Below, piece by piece: positions 36,414 through 44,815 of a DNA stretch of 64,000 nt (position 1 is its first letter; every line of letters begins with the position of its first letter). The notes beneath the pieces were generated by a model. It did no database searches. It was not told where the DNA came from and saw only the letters and a list, made by a program, of their open reading frames with translations. Origin of the DNA: Eubacterium plexicaudatum ASF492 (GTDB taxonomy: Bacteria; Bacillota; Clostridia; Lachnospirales; Lachnospiraceae). The position numbers and the translations under genes are program-made. The DNA lies in assembly GCF_000364225.2 (NCBI RefSeq), contig NZ_AQFT02000001.1, forward strand, positions 3,801,501 to 3,865,500, given 5' to 3'.

Positions 36414-37883
36414 CGTGCCGCCGTTGATGATGACGGTGCCGCCGTTACCGGGGTATCATCACCTCCAGATCCGCCAATACCAGCGGATACCGAATTTGAT
36501 CCTCCTCCCGCTGCGGTGATAGTTCCGCCGTTGATTACCACGGTTCCGCAGTCAACATCGCCGTTAGTATTATCTGGGGCAGTCCATGCACCGCCGATAC
36601 CAGCATCAGCTGGAGAGGAAACCTCCAGCGTACCTGTACTCCCATTAGTAATGACCAAGGTCGCGTCTTTCGGCACATAAATTCCGGCGTAGTTACCGCC
36701 AGCAGAAATTGTATTTCTTTCTCTAATGGTCAGATTCATGGTCGCGCCGGGGGCGACGCCTACCCTTGCCGCTGCGGTAATATTTAAGTTGGCAAACGTC
36801 ACATCATGGACGCCGCTTTCCACATAAATCATTGCACCTTGGGCTGTGCCGGTAAAGGTATGCCCCGGGCAGCCTCCGGCTTCTTCGGTTAATGTATTTT
36901 GAGGATTTTGGGATATGTTAATTTCTTCCGCCGCCTGCACCGGCGCATTGGCATTGTCCAGCGCCCCTTGCAGCTTGGTGACGCGGGACAGGTCGATCTG
37001 CCCCTGTTCGTCCTCGTCCAGCGCCGTGAACAGGTCAAGGATTTCATCAAGCTGCGCCCGCACCTCGTCCGCATTATCCTCCGTCACTTTATCCGGCAGG
37101 GCGGCGATCAGGTCCTCAATGGGGCAGATACGGCACTCATAAGTACACGGACTTCCTTCACTGTCCTCCGATTCCGGCTGGTAGCCGCAGGCATCGTCAT
37201 GTTCCTGATGATGCTTGCAGATGCCGGTATCTTCCGGCTGTTTTGTATCTTCTTTTTCAGCTTTCCCTTTGCAGTCCGACAGGCCGGCATCCTCTGCGCC
37301 GCAGACCAGGCAGTCAGGATTGGTTTGACCCTCTGTACAGAGGGTCAAACAAGAGCATTGCTCTTGTTTGATGATTCCTGTTTCCGGTTCCTCGTCGGCT
37401 TCGCCGCTGTCCTGCGGATTGCAGATTTCACACACATAGGTGCATGGTGTTCCCGGCGTACTTTCGGTGTAGCCGCACTCGCTGTCATGCTCATGCCGGC
37501 AGTCTAATTTTTCCGTAATACAGCCGCTTTCCCCATCGCAGATATGGGGGGCAGTTTTCCGGCTCCCGTTCCTCTGCATTTGCCGGGGTAGCCTCGTTGT
37601 CCGATACGCTGTCCTCTGTTTCCTCTGGGTAACATTCCGGCGTATGCTCGTGGACGCACTCGGTCACTTCGGTGTAGCAGTCCTCTGTGTGTTCGTGGCC
37701 GCATGGCGTTCCCGGCGTTTCTTCTGTATAGCCGCAATCGTCCGTATGCGCGGCGTGGTGTTCGCACAGCCCGGTTTCCGGCTGTCCTCTGTCTGCCACC
37801 GCATGAACCGGAGTTCCTGACATGGTGACGATCATCACCGCAGACAGCAGCAACGCCAGCGGCCTCCTTAACTTGTTTCTCAT
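36410..37883 (-). CDS. Giant secreted surface protein, N-terminal part
   Basis: Start ATG 37883 with AGGAGG upstream. Signal peptide (RRPLALLLSAVMIVTMSG, then cleavage near VHA). Then Cys/His-rich repeats, each of the form CGYTEETPGTPCGHEH or CGYTESTPGTPCTYVCEIC, probably metal-binding or disulfide-linked modules found in Clostridia surface proteins. Followed by a helical spacer (DKVTEDNADEVRAQLDEILD) and the start of a Gly-rich beta-solenoid (IYVPKDATLVITNGSTG). Two frames, 37491-37883 and 36410-37579, meet at a G6 run (37546-37551) with one extra base. First gene of the minus-strand surface operon, divergent from the LytTR system. Confidence 0.75.
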
Positions 37884-37987
37884 AAAATGCCCTCCTGATA
37901 TTTTGAAAAATGTATGGTTCCCAATTCCCTGTGTTTGGATGAACCCCGCGCCCTGGGCAGGCGCTTTTGGGTTTTGGGACGGGCGGC

Positions 37988-38386
37988 TCACAAAGCATTT
38001 GTGTTTTGCGTCATAAGCTGCCCTCTGCGGCGCAGAAGCTGCCCAAAGGCTTTCTGCATGGCGGGCAGGGCAACAGGCTTTCGCCCAAACCAGTCCGCGT
38101 TGTAGCGGTAGGCGCGCAGGGCGAAGTCCAGGTCAGAAAACCAGAAAATCCGCGCCTTTGGCCGTTCCTCCCGCAGCAGTTCCACCACCTCCAGGCTGAA
38201 CGTGCCGTCCTGCGCCACCACAAACAGGTCAAAATCCGGCCCGTCCCGCACCATGCTGCAAAAATCCTCCTGTCTGGCATAGGGGACGATCTCCGCAAAA
38301 CGCAGGTATTCCCTGGCGCACCGGTCAAGCTGCCCTGCCAGCGCTTTCAGCTCTCCGGGGTTTTCATTATAAAGTGCAATCCTCAA
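37988..38386 (-). CDS. Receiver-like regulatory protein
   Basis: 132 residues from a TTG start (AAGGAGGAGCC upstream). Resembles a CheY-like fold: beta-1 LRIALYNEN, a central DFDLFVVAQDGTFS strand and turn, and a late KARIFWFSDLDFALRAYRY. The site of the phospho-Asp is VAQDG rather than the normal motif, so phosphorylation is doubtful. No DNA-binding domain. Lies between the surface-protein gene and the LytTR system, so it may modulate that system. Confidence 0.55.
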   Translation of the reverse strand: MRIALYNENPGELKALAGQLDRCAREYLRFAEIVPYARQEDFCSMVRDGPDFDLFVVAQDGTFSLEVVELLREERPKARIFWFSDLDFALRAYRYNADWFGRKPVALPAMQKAFGQLLRRRGQLMTQNTNAL

Positions 38387-38503
38387 TCCGGCTCCTCCTT
38401 TCCGCAGTATATAAAAATGAAAAAATGGCATCAAAAAAACCGACCCTTTTAAGGAATCGGTTATATATTTAGCATAGCGTTTTTCCCGTTCTTGTCAATA
38501 GGC

Positions 38504-38566
38504 TCTGCATGAGATGTCAAAAATCTGCATGAGATGTAGGTCAGGACGCTGAAAATATGGTATAAT
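38504..38566 (+). promoter_or_regulatory. LytTR-type operator and promoter
   Basis: Two identical 14-mers TCTGCATGAGATGT at 38504 and 38524 (20 bases apart) just upstream of a good -10 box TATAAT (38561) with a poor -35. Tandem repeats one to two helical turns apart at this position are typical of AgrA/VirR-type LytTR activators. Suggests autoregulation of the two-component system and possibly control of the divergent surface genes. Confidence 0.55.
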
Positions 38567-38606
38567 GGGTCTTGACAAACGAAGTCTTTTGTGTTAGGAG
38601 GCGAAA

Positions 38607-39341
38607 ATGATGCGAATTGCCATTGCAGACGACCTTTCCGCAGACGCTGGGAAACTGCGGGAATTTATCTGCCGCTGGGCGCGGGAGCAGGGGATTGTCC
38701 TGGTTCCGGCCCCGGCAGTTTTTGAAAGCGGCGAAGCCCTGCTTGCAGGCTTTGCCCCGGATACCTTTGATGTGATTTTTCTGGATATTTATATGTCCGG
38801 CATGACCGGCATGGAAGCGGCGAAAAAAATCCGGGAGCAGGACGATGCCTGCCAGCTAATCTTTACGACAACCACCAGGGAATTTGCTGTGGACAGCTAT
38901 GATGTGGCGGCGGCATTTTACCTGGTCAAGCCCTATTCCTATGAAAAGCTGGCACAGGCCCTGACCCGGTGCGGGGCAAAGCTTCTGGAACAGAACCAGT
39001 GTGTGATGGTTCCGGGCGCGGCAGGACAGCAGCCGCTCCTGCTTCACCAGATTACCCATACGGAATACTGCGGACGGTGTGTGGAAGTCCATATCACCAG
39101 CGGGGAAAAGATAACCGTCCCCATGCGGCAGGCGGATTTTGCGGCTTTGCTGCTGGACTATCCCTATTTCTGTGACTGTACGCGGGGCGTCCTGGTCAAT
39201 TTCGAGCAGGTGGAGGAGCTGCTGGCTGACCGTTTTCTTTTGAAAAACGGGACAGCGGTTCCAATCAGCCGGTTAAAATACCGGGAGGTGCGGGAACAGT
39301 TTCTCGCTTTTACCTATGCCCGGATGAGAGGAGGGCATTAG
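38607..39341 (+). CDS. LytTR-family response regulator
   Basis: 244 residues. CheY-like receiver (IAIADDLSADAG; phospho-Asp in VIFLDIYMSGMTG; late Lys in YLVKPYSYEKL) and a C-terminal LytTR DNA-binding domain (HQITHTEYCGRCVEVHITSG to FEQVEELLADRFLLKNG and PISRLKYREVR). AGGAGG ribosome site. The kinase gene follows after 2 nt. AgrA/VirR relatives control toxins, adhesins and bacteriocins, and here the divergent operon encodes a surface protein and a toxin-like ORF, which are likely targets by position. Confidence 0.85.
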   Translation: MMRIAIADDLSADAGKLREFICRWAREQGIVLVPAPAVFESGEALLAGFAPDTFDVIFLDIYMSGMTGMEAAKKIREQDDACQLIFTTTTREFAVDSYDVAAAFYLVKPYSYEKLAQALTRCGAKLLEQNQCVMVPGAAGQQPLLLHQITHTEYCGRCVEVHITSGEKITVPMRQADFAALLLDYPYFCDCTRGVLVNFEQVEELLADRFLLKNGTAVPISRLKYREVREQFLAFTYARMRGGH

Positions 39342-39343
39342 AG

Positions 39344-40669
39344 ATGGGAAATGATACCGTTCTCCGCCCTATGCTGGAGCTTTCGGTTATAATCCCCGGC
39401 GCTGTTTTGTGTTATCTGCCCATGAAAGGACACCTGAATGGAAAGGGCAGACGGATCGCTTTGTGGGGAATCCCCGCTCTGTTGCTGTGGGCTGTTGCGG
39501 GCGGCGCTGCCTGTTACAGATTCCGGTGGGATACGAACCTCTGGCTGGTTCCCTCGCTGGCGCTGTCTGCCCTGTTTTACTGCCGGACAATCACGCTGTC
39601 TTACTGGAAAACCGTCAGCGTATTTCTGGCGGTCTGCGGGACGTTTTCCACTTTGAGAAATCTGGCAGTCCTGGCGGACGCCCTGCTTTCGCCCAAAAGC
39701 GGCCCTGTGGTTTTTTCTCTGGGCGGGACAGCGGCCTATGCCCTGTTTTGCTGGACGCTGCTGGGGCTTATGTGGTATCCGGCCACCCATGCCGCAAGAT
39801 GGCTTCTGGATGAAATTGAAATGCCGGGGACATGGTATGTATTCTGGATTCTTCCGGTGGTGTTCCTGAGCCTGAACATTGTCATGCGGCCCCAGGAATA
39901 TTCCACTCTTTACACAAACCGAGTTATGATGTTTTATCCGGTTCTGATGCTGGCGCTTCTGGCGCTGCTGCTGTTTTGTTACGCGCTGTTTTACTGGATG
40001 GCAAGGGGGCTGACAAAGAATATGCGTCTGACGCAGGAGAACCGTTTTTTGCAGATGCAGGCCGCCCAGTACCGCATCCTGCAAAAGAGCATTGAGGACA
40101 CCCGGCGCGCCCGCCATGATCTGCGCCAGCATTTCAAGGCATTGCAGGGCTGTGTGGAGAGCGGTGATATAGACAGGGTTGCGGAGTATGTGAAAGCCTA
40201 TGGGGAAAGCCTGCCGCCGGATGCAGTCCGCCGGTTCTGCAAAAATTATGCGGTGGATGCCGTACTGCATTACTATGGGGAGCAGGCGGTGAGGCAGCAG
40301 ACCGATATGGAGGTTTCTGTCCAGATGGAGGAAGAAACCATCATCCCACAGCCGGAGTTCTGCGCCCTTTTGGGGAACCTGCTGGAAAACGCCATTGATG
40401 CCTGCGCCGGTTCCAAAGCGCCCCGCATCATTCGCCTGCATATCCGCCAGCAGGGAAAGCAGGCCCTTTATCTGACGCTGGACAATACCAGCGACCAGCC
40501 GCCAAAGTCCGATGACGGGCGGTTCCTTTCCTCCAGTCACGATGGCTTTGGCGTTGGGACGGAATCGGTACGGGTGACTGTGGAGCGTTACAGCGGCGAT
40601 ACCCGCTTTGAATGGAAAGACGGGATGTTTTATGTTTCGGTCATGTTATCTGCTCAAAACAAGCCTTGA
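39344..40669 (+). CDS. GHKL-domain sensor histidine kinase (AgrC-like)
   Basis: 441 residues. Six to seven N-terminal membrane segments (residues ~10-215), coiled-coil linker (LTQENRFLQMQAAQYRIL), phosphoacceptor RRARHDLRQHFKAL, and a GHKL ATPase domain (LLGNLLENAIDACAG; DGFGVGTESV). Architecture is that of AgrC/NatK-type kinases that sense small ligands or peptides. Operon with the LytTR regulator. No agrB/agrD-like peptide gene was found nearby. Confidence 0.85.
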   Translation: MGNDTVLRPMLELSVIIPGAVLCYLPMKGHLNGKGRRIALWGIPALLLWAVAGGAACYRFRWDTNLWLVPSLALSALFYCRTITLSYWKTVSVFLAVCGTFSTLRNLAVLADALLSPKSGPVVFSLGGTAAYALFCWTLLGLMWYPATHAARWLLDEIEMPGTWYVFWILPVVFLSLNIVMRPQEYSTLYTNRVMMFYPVLMLALLALLLFCYALFYWMARGLTKNMRLTQENRFLQMQAAQYRILQKSIEDTRRARHDLRQHFKALQGCVESGDIDRVAEYVKAYGESLPPDAVRRFCKNYAVDAVLHYYGEQAVRQQTDMEVSVQMEEETIIPQPEFCALLGNLLENAIDACAGSKAPRIIRLHIRQQGKQALYLTLDNTSDQPPKSDDGRFLSSSHDGFGVGTESVRVTVERYSGDTRFEWKDGMFYVSVMLSAQNKP

Positions 40670-40948
40670 CAGATACCCCAAGCCTCCGAAGTGCGTGGGT
40701 TGTCCCAGAGTGCGGGACAACGTGGTTATAGGAAATTTCCGATAACGTAGGCAAGCAATGAGCCGGAATATCCTTTTGGGATATTCCGGCTCGCTTGTTG
40801 GGGTTCCCCCAAGCCCCAGGCGTCCGCCTGCGCGTCCGGCCGAACACGCCTATCGGCGTGGCTTTGCGCTCCCTGCGGTCGCTTCCTCCTGCACATCCGC
40901 GCAGGAGAGGGGCGGCGCAATCTTAGGGTGAGTGTGACCAGGGAAAGA
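40670..40948. other. oriT-like non-coding region
   Basis: Stacked inverted repeats: TTGTCCC/GGGACAA (40697-40717), a GGAAATTTCC-centred palindrome near 40735, and a 14-bp perfect hairpin GAGCCGGAATATCC/GGATATTCCGGCTC (40759-40791). In Tn1549-type elements the transfer origin lies in such a region beside the mobilization genes, which are missing here. Call rests on structure and context. Confidence 0.45.
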
Positions 40949-41266
40949 TTAAATTTTGTCCGGCTCCTCAATGTGGCCATTGTTTTCCTGATAGACTTTC
41001 AAGTATCTGTCCATGAATTGCAGGTAGTGGTTTTTATCCTCAGTAAGCGGCTTCAGCAGTGTGGCGATCTGGCAGCGGACTTCGCTTTCCTCCCATTTGG
41101 ATAAGGTGAGCACGTTAAGGATATGCGTCTTATTTTCGTCCATATTGACTACATCATTGATAACCTCGCTAAACAGCCGGTCAAGCATTTTCGCTGGCGT
41201 ATCCAGATCCACCGCGCCAGCATCACCTGGGTAATTAGCCAAAACCCAAACGTAGCCGATATTCAT
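40949..41266 (-). CDS. Unrecognised conjugative-element protein, probably 5'-truncated
   Basis: About 105 residues, helical, with DLDTPAKMLDRLFSEVINDVV and a long TLSKWEESEVRCQIATLLKP segment. GC content falls sharply at about 41250, at the edge of the AT-rich AIPR insertion, and no ribosome site precedes ATG 41266, so the N terminus was probably lost there. No domain recognised. Same strand as RepA and DUF3846. Confidence 0.45.
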   Translation of the reverse strand: MNIGYVWVLANYPGDAGAVDLDTPAKMLDRLFSEVINDVVNMDENKTHILNVLTLSKWEESEVRCQIATLLKPLTEDKNHYLQFMDRYLKVYQENNGHIEEPDKI

Positions 41267-41303
41267 TGAGTAAAGTATTATAGATATTTGTTGTTGAATG
41301 TGG

Positions 41304-41309
41304 TATAAT
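41304..41309 (+). promoter_or_regulatory. Candidate promoter of the AIPR gene
   Basis: Extended -10 box TGGTATAAT with a poor -35, 140 bases before the AIPR start at 41450 and at the left edge of the AT-rich insert. Confidence 0.35.
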
Positions 41310-41449
41310 GTGTGAAAAGGAAAACCTAGGGGCAGGAACATATATGTGGAGTGGAAAATCAGATAAGAATTTCAAATATTAAAGGTTATTTGCAAGGAAT
41401 CCCAATAAGGTTTGTTCGGAAAATAAAAATGGTACAAAAGGAGAGAAAA

Positions 41450-42736
41450 ATGGCAATTACAAAATACGAATCTTATTATTTAAAAATACTTGAAAAGTTG
41501 AAATTAATAAAAGCAGACAATGAATATAAAACAGATTCTATCGCATTTGCTCATTGGTATTTGGAGAATTATTATAAGTTGAATACCCAAGATATTGCCG
41601 AGGCCATTATTGATGGAGATGGAGATCTGGGAATTGATTCTATATTAATAGATGAAAGCAACAGTGCTTTGACAATTATGCAATATAAGCTTCCGTCCAA
41701 AAAAGAAAATATTAATTGTGAGATTGATCAAGGCGATATACTAAAAACATGGAATGGTTTCTTAACTTTAATATCAAATGACAAGCAGTATACTGGAAAA
41801 AACCAAAAGTTTGAAGAATTTAAAAGGCAACTCGAAAACACGGTAATAACGAATTTTAGAATATGTTTTGTGAGCTATAACAAAGGGGTCGTTGCCAATA
41901 GGTCTATTGTAGAAAGTAATGCTGAAGTTTTTAAGCGGGATACCGGCAGCAATTTGGAGATTATTTATCATGACAGAGATGCTATTTCTAACATTTATGA
42001 AAAGCTAAATCGTAAAAACAATATTTCAATCACCCTAAAATATAAACAAATGCAGTCTGCTTATAATGTACAGGGGAGAAAAATCGACTCATTAGTTGGC
42101 TTTGTCAATGGAAGGGAACTTGTGGAATCAATTGCCAGTAATATAGCAACGATTTTTGATGAAAATATTCGTCTTTATGAATATGGTTCAAATGTTAATA
42201 TAGGCATTAATAGAACGGCTACATCAACTGATCAAGCAGATATGTTCTATTTTTACAATAATGGAGTAGTCTTTATTTGTGACAAAGCAAAAAACAGTCC
42301 TGCTTCAAGCGAGATCATTTTGGATGGAGCTTCTATTGTCAATGGATGTCAGTCAGTAAATGTTCTTTATAATGCAATGCAAAAAGGGAAACTGAATGAA
42401 TCGGTGTATGTGCTTGTTAGAATCATATCCATTGCGGATTATAGCGAAAGAATGAGAATAACGGAATATTTAAATTCTCAAACCCCTATTCGTGACAGCT
42501 ATTTTATTGCCAATCATCCAATAGTTCGAGACTTACAACAGCAATTGTTAAAATGTGGGTATTTTCTTGAGAGGCAGAGTAATGAGGCTAATTATATGGC
42601 GGAGCGTGGGATTGAAATCAAGGATAAAGTAACAATACAGTTGGAAAAAGCTATCCAATATTATGTCGGATATTGGATAAATAAAAATGCAAGTCTTGCT
42701 AAACGTGGTAAAAATGCATTGTTTGATAAAAGATGA
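41450..42736 (+). CDS. AIPR-family abortive-infection protein (main part)
   Basis: Start ATG 41450 with AAAAGGAGAG upstream. Residues ~1-200: possible restriction-endonuclease-like fold with GIDSILIDE and TIMQYK in the expected order. Residues ~230-420: AIPR signature YEYGSNVNIGINRTATS, MFYFYNNGVVFICD and DGASIVNGCQSVNVLYNA. AIPR proteins are linked to phage abortive infection and to modification-dependent restriction. The frame ends at TGA 42734-42736 overlapping the next frame; an extra A in the AAAA run at 42728-42731 would join them into one ~570-residue protein of normal family length. AT-rich island inserted in GC-rich element DNA. Confidence 0.75.
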   Translation: MAITKYESYYLKILEKLKLIKADNEYKTDSIAFAHWYLENYYKLNTQDIAEAIIDGDGDLGIDSILIDESNSALTIMQYKLPSKKENINCEIDQGDILKTWNGFLTLISNDKQYTGKNQKFEEFKRQLENTVITNFRICFVSYNKGVVANRSIVESNAEVFKRDTGSNLEIIYHDRDAISNIYEKLNRKNNISITLKYKQMQSAYNVQGRKIDSLVGFVNGRELVESIASNIATIFDENIRLYEYGSNVNIGINRTATSTDQADMFYFYNNGVVFICDKAKNSPASSEIILDGASIVNGCQSVNVLYNAMQKGKLNESVYVLVRIISIADYSERMRITEYLNSQTPIRDSYFIANHPIVRDLQQQLLKCGYFLERQSNEANYMAERGIEIKDKVTIQLEKAIQYYVGYWINKNASLAKRGKNALFDKR

Positions 42737-43167
42737 TTGAAGAATTGTTGTCTGGGATTACGGCAGAAAAGGTTATTGAAGCTTATGCTACATACCAATC
42801 GATTTCTCAGGTATTAACGCTATACAGGAAAACAAGACGAAACAATCAGAAAGATGATTTTTCCAAGTATATTGGTATCCCTCAATCCTGGGTACTTGAA
42901 CATATTGAAGATTTTCGCTTTATGAACACTGGGGATATTATCTTACTGAATGCATATGCAAACTTAAAAAAGCAGTATAAAGAGCTTGGTATACCTGATG
43001 TAGGCGAAAAAGAAATGATCAAGGACGCAATTTTTGCTGTTAGCAAAGTTATTTTGTCAGAATCCGAAAATAATACTTCATTGCTTACTAAAAACAGCAA
43101 TGTTTTTAGTAAGGTTCAAATAGAAATCGGTAGTTTGACAAAGAAATATGATTCTTCAATTTGTTGA
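42733..43167 (+). CDS. AIPR-family protein, probable C-terminal continuation
   Basis: 144 residues, helical, no independent ribosome site. Either the C terminus of the AIPR protein after a one-base loss (preferred) or a small partner translated by ATGA coupling. No domain recognised on its own. Its end lies 3 bases before the point where DUF3846 sequence begins on the other strand. Confidence 0.6.
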   Translation: MIEELLSGITAEKVIEAYATYQSISQVLTLYRKTRRNNQKDDFSKYIGIPQSWVLEHIEDFRFMNTGDIILLNAYANLKKQYKELGIPDVGEKEMIKDAIFAVSKVILSESENNTSLLTKNSNVFSKVQIEIGSLTKKYDSSIC

Positions 43168-43468
43168 AATGTCTTGTATCTTCCTGCTCGGCAGGAGAAA
43201 GGAACCAGAAGCCTTTCCCGTCTGAAAGCCCGCACAGCAGGAATGTACCGCTGATGCACTCGTTTACAAAGGGATTGCAGCGGCCTAGCGGCAGTCCCTG
43301 GCGGCTGGCGTCCTCGTTGTAGAGCAGCATGACCCGATGGGGCAGGAAACAGCCCATTGCCAGCTCACCGCCGACAAGCTGTGAAAAAGTTTCCAGCGAG
43401 TTGTCCACCCGCGCCGGTCTGGGCGGTCTGCCCGGTTCCACTACCAGAATGTTGATTTCATGTTCCAT
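43106..43468 (-). CDS. DUF3846-type protein, 3' end replaced
   Basis: Start ATG 43468 with AAAGGAGG upstream. Sequence INILVVEPGRPPRPARV, LPHRVMLLYNEDASRQ and GTFLLCGLSDGKGFWFL fits the DUF3846 family common next to RepA in these elements. After EDTRHF (about 43170) the frame runs into the AT-rich AIPR insert, so the last residues are foreign. Function unknown; likely replication- or regulation-related. Confidence 0.65.
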   Translation of the reverse strand: MEHEINILVVEPGRPPRPARVDNSLETFSQLVGGELAMGCFLPHRVMLLYNEDASRQGLPLGRCNPFVNECISGTFLLCGLSDGKGFWFLSPAEQEDTRHFNKLKNHISLSNYRFLFEPY

Positions 43469-43518
43469 GCAAAAGTCCTCCTTTGGTTTGATTGATGTAT
43501 TGCAAAGCGCCGGGCGGC

Positions 43519-44506
43519 TTAACCGTCCAGCAGCCCATGCGCCATATCGTGGCTGACAAGGGATGTGTAATACTGCCCCATCGTGACGGGGGGCGTTGTA
43601 GAGTGCTGCCAGCGTGTATGCTTTGATATTGCCAATTTTGGCAGTATTGCTTTTCAGGCTGTCCATGACGTAGCCAATATGTTCGCTGTTCAGCTTCAGG
43701 AACCGGCTTTTGACAACCTCGGTGGGTACTTCCTGCCCGCAGATACGGACAGATTCCCGTGTGGAGCAGCAGATTTCCAGCATTAACTCCACATAGCCGT
43801 CCAGCAAGTCCTTGTCCCAGGGGTTCCGTTCCAGAAGAATGTCATAGTCAATATTTTCTAAAATCAGTTCGCGGCAGCTTTCCATCTCATCCAATCCCAT
43901 CCTGCACGGAGCGCGTTTACCAGCAGGAGAAGAAACCGCTGAGGGGGCAGGGGGTGTGATGGATAGATCAGTATCGCTTTTTTCAGTTTTATTTATATCA
44001 GTATTATTAGGGGCGGAAATTCCGCACTCTTGACCGCTGGTTTTCAGGGGTGCAGACTGCGGTTTTTCAGCAGTTTTGACTGCGGCACTGTCAAGCGGTC
44101 TTGACGGCTGGTTTTCCGCAGTCTGAACCGGCGCAGAGTGTTCCGGCTCCAGAATGAAGTTCTTAACGTAAATCCGGGCGGGGTGTCCCTGGCCCTGCTT
44201 TTTCCGTTCCACAAGGCCGATGCCCTCCAATTCGCGGAACAGCTTCGTCGCCTTGTCCTTGCCGCAGTCCAGCATGGTCATGACTTCCTCCTGGGTGAAG
44301 TAGAGGAACACGCGCCCGTTATCGTCCAGCCAGCCATTGCGGGCAGACAGCCCCATGCGGTCAAGCAGCAGGCCATACAGCACCTTTGCTTCCAGCGATA
44401 CGCCCTTGTAGCGGCGGTCGGTCAAAAGGATTTTCGGGATGCGGTAGAAGCTGTACTGGTCGGCTTCATTCCCGTAGTAGTAATTCAGATTCAAAGTTTC
44501 CGGCAT
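43519..44506 (-). CDS. RepA_N-family replication initiator (one frameshift)
   Basis: Start ATG 44506 with AGGAGG 8 nt upstream. N-terminal RepA_N domain (YRIPKILLTDRRYKGVSLEA; FTQEEVMTMLDCGKDKATKL), a Pro/Ala/Thr-rich linker, and a C-terminal domain (ILLERNPWDKDLLDGYVELM). In the raw sequence the frame jumps at a C6 run (43588-43593) and fuses with DUF3846; with one base removed it ends normally as QYYTSLVSHDMAHGL at stop 43519. Initiates replication of the excised circle. First gene of the minus-strand operon. Confidence 0.8.
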
Positions 44507-44815
44507 TTTCAAAGCCTCCTGTCTAAATGAAAAAAGCCCTGGCGATCTACGTCACCAGGGCAGAGTTATCTATAAACAAAAAAGCCGCACTGTAGCTGAT
44601 TGTTCGTCAGTTACTGCGCGGCTTGTGGTTTCGATATTCGGTTTTTTCGTGGTGTGTGCCAGAGTAGGCCACTTTTTCTACATTTTTTGTCAGAGTTTTG
44701 ACAGATAATCGGGCATTTTCCCTGTTTTTCTCGGCGTTTTCCTCTACGTCTATTCGTCTGGTCGTCAGACGATGAGTTACAAGGTGAAAGCAACAGCATA
44801 TCCAACCAAAAGGCA
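44507..44815. other. Junction with hairpins between RepA and the next element
   Basis: Two hairpins: GCCCTGG/CCAGGGC (about 44537-44562), a possible attenuator in the RepA leader, and AAGCCGC/GCGGCTT (about 44590-44632). The recombinase frame seems to enter from about 44750, with SSDDELQGESNSISNQKA read in frame before ATG 44816 and an upstream shift at CTGG (44759). Confidence 0.45.

Noticed and set aside
33552..36680. Long plus-strand open frames opposite the surface-protein gene (475 and 323 codons)
   Set aside because: They mirror the codon bias of the minus-strand gene, have no ribosome sites and no protein-like patterns.
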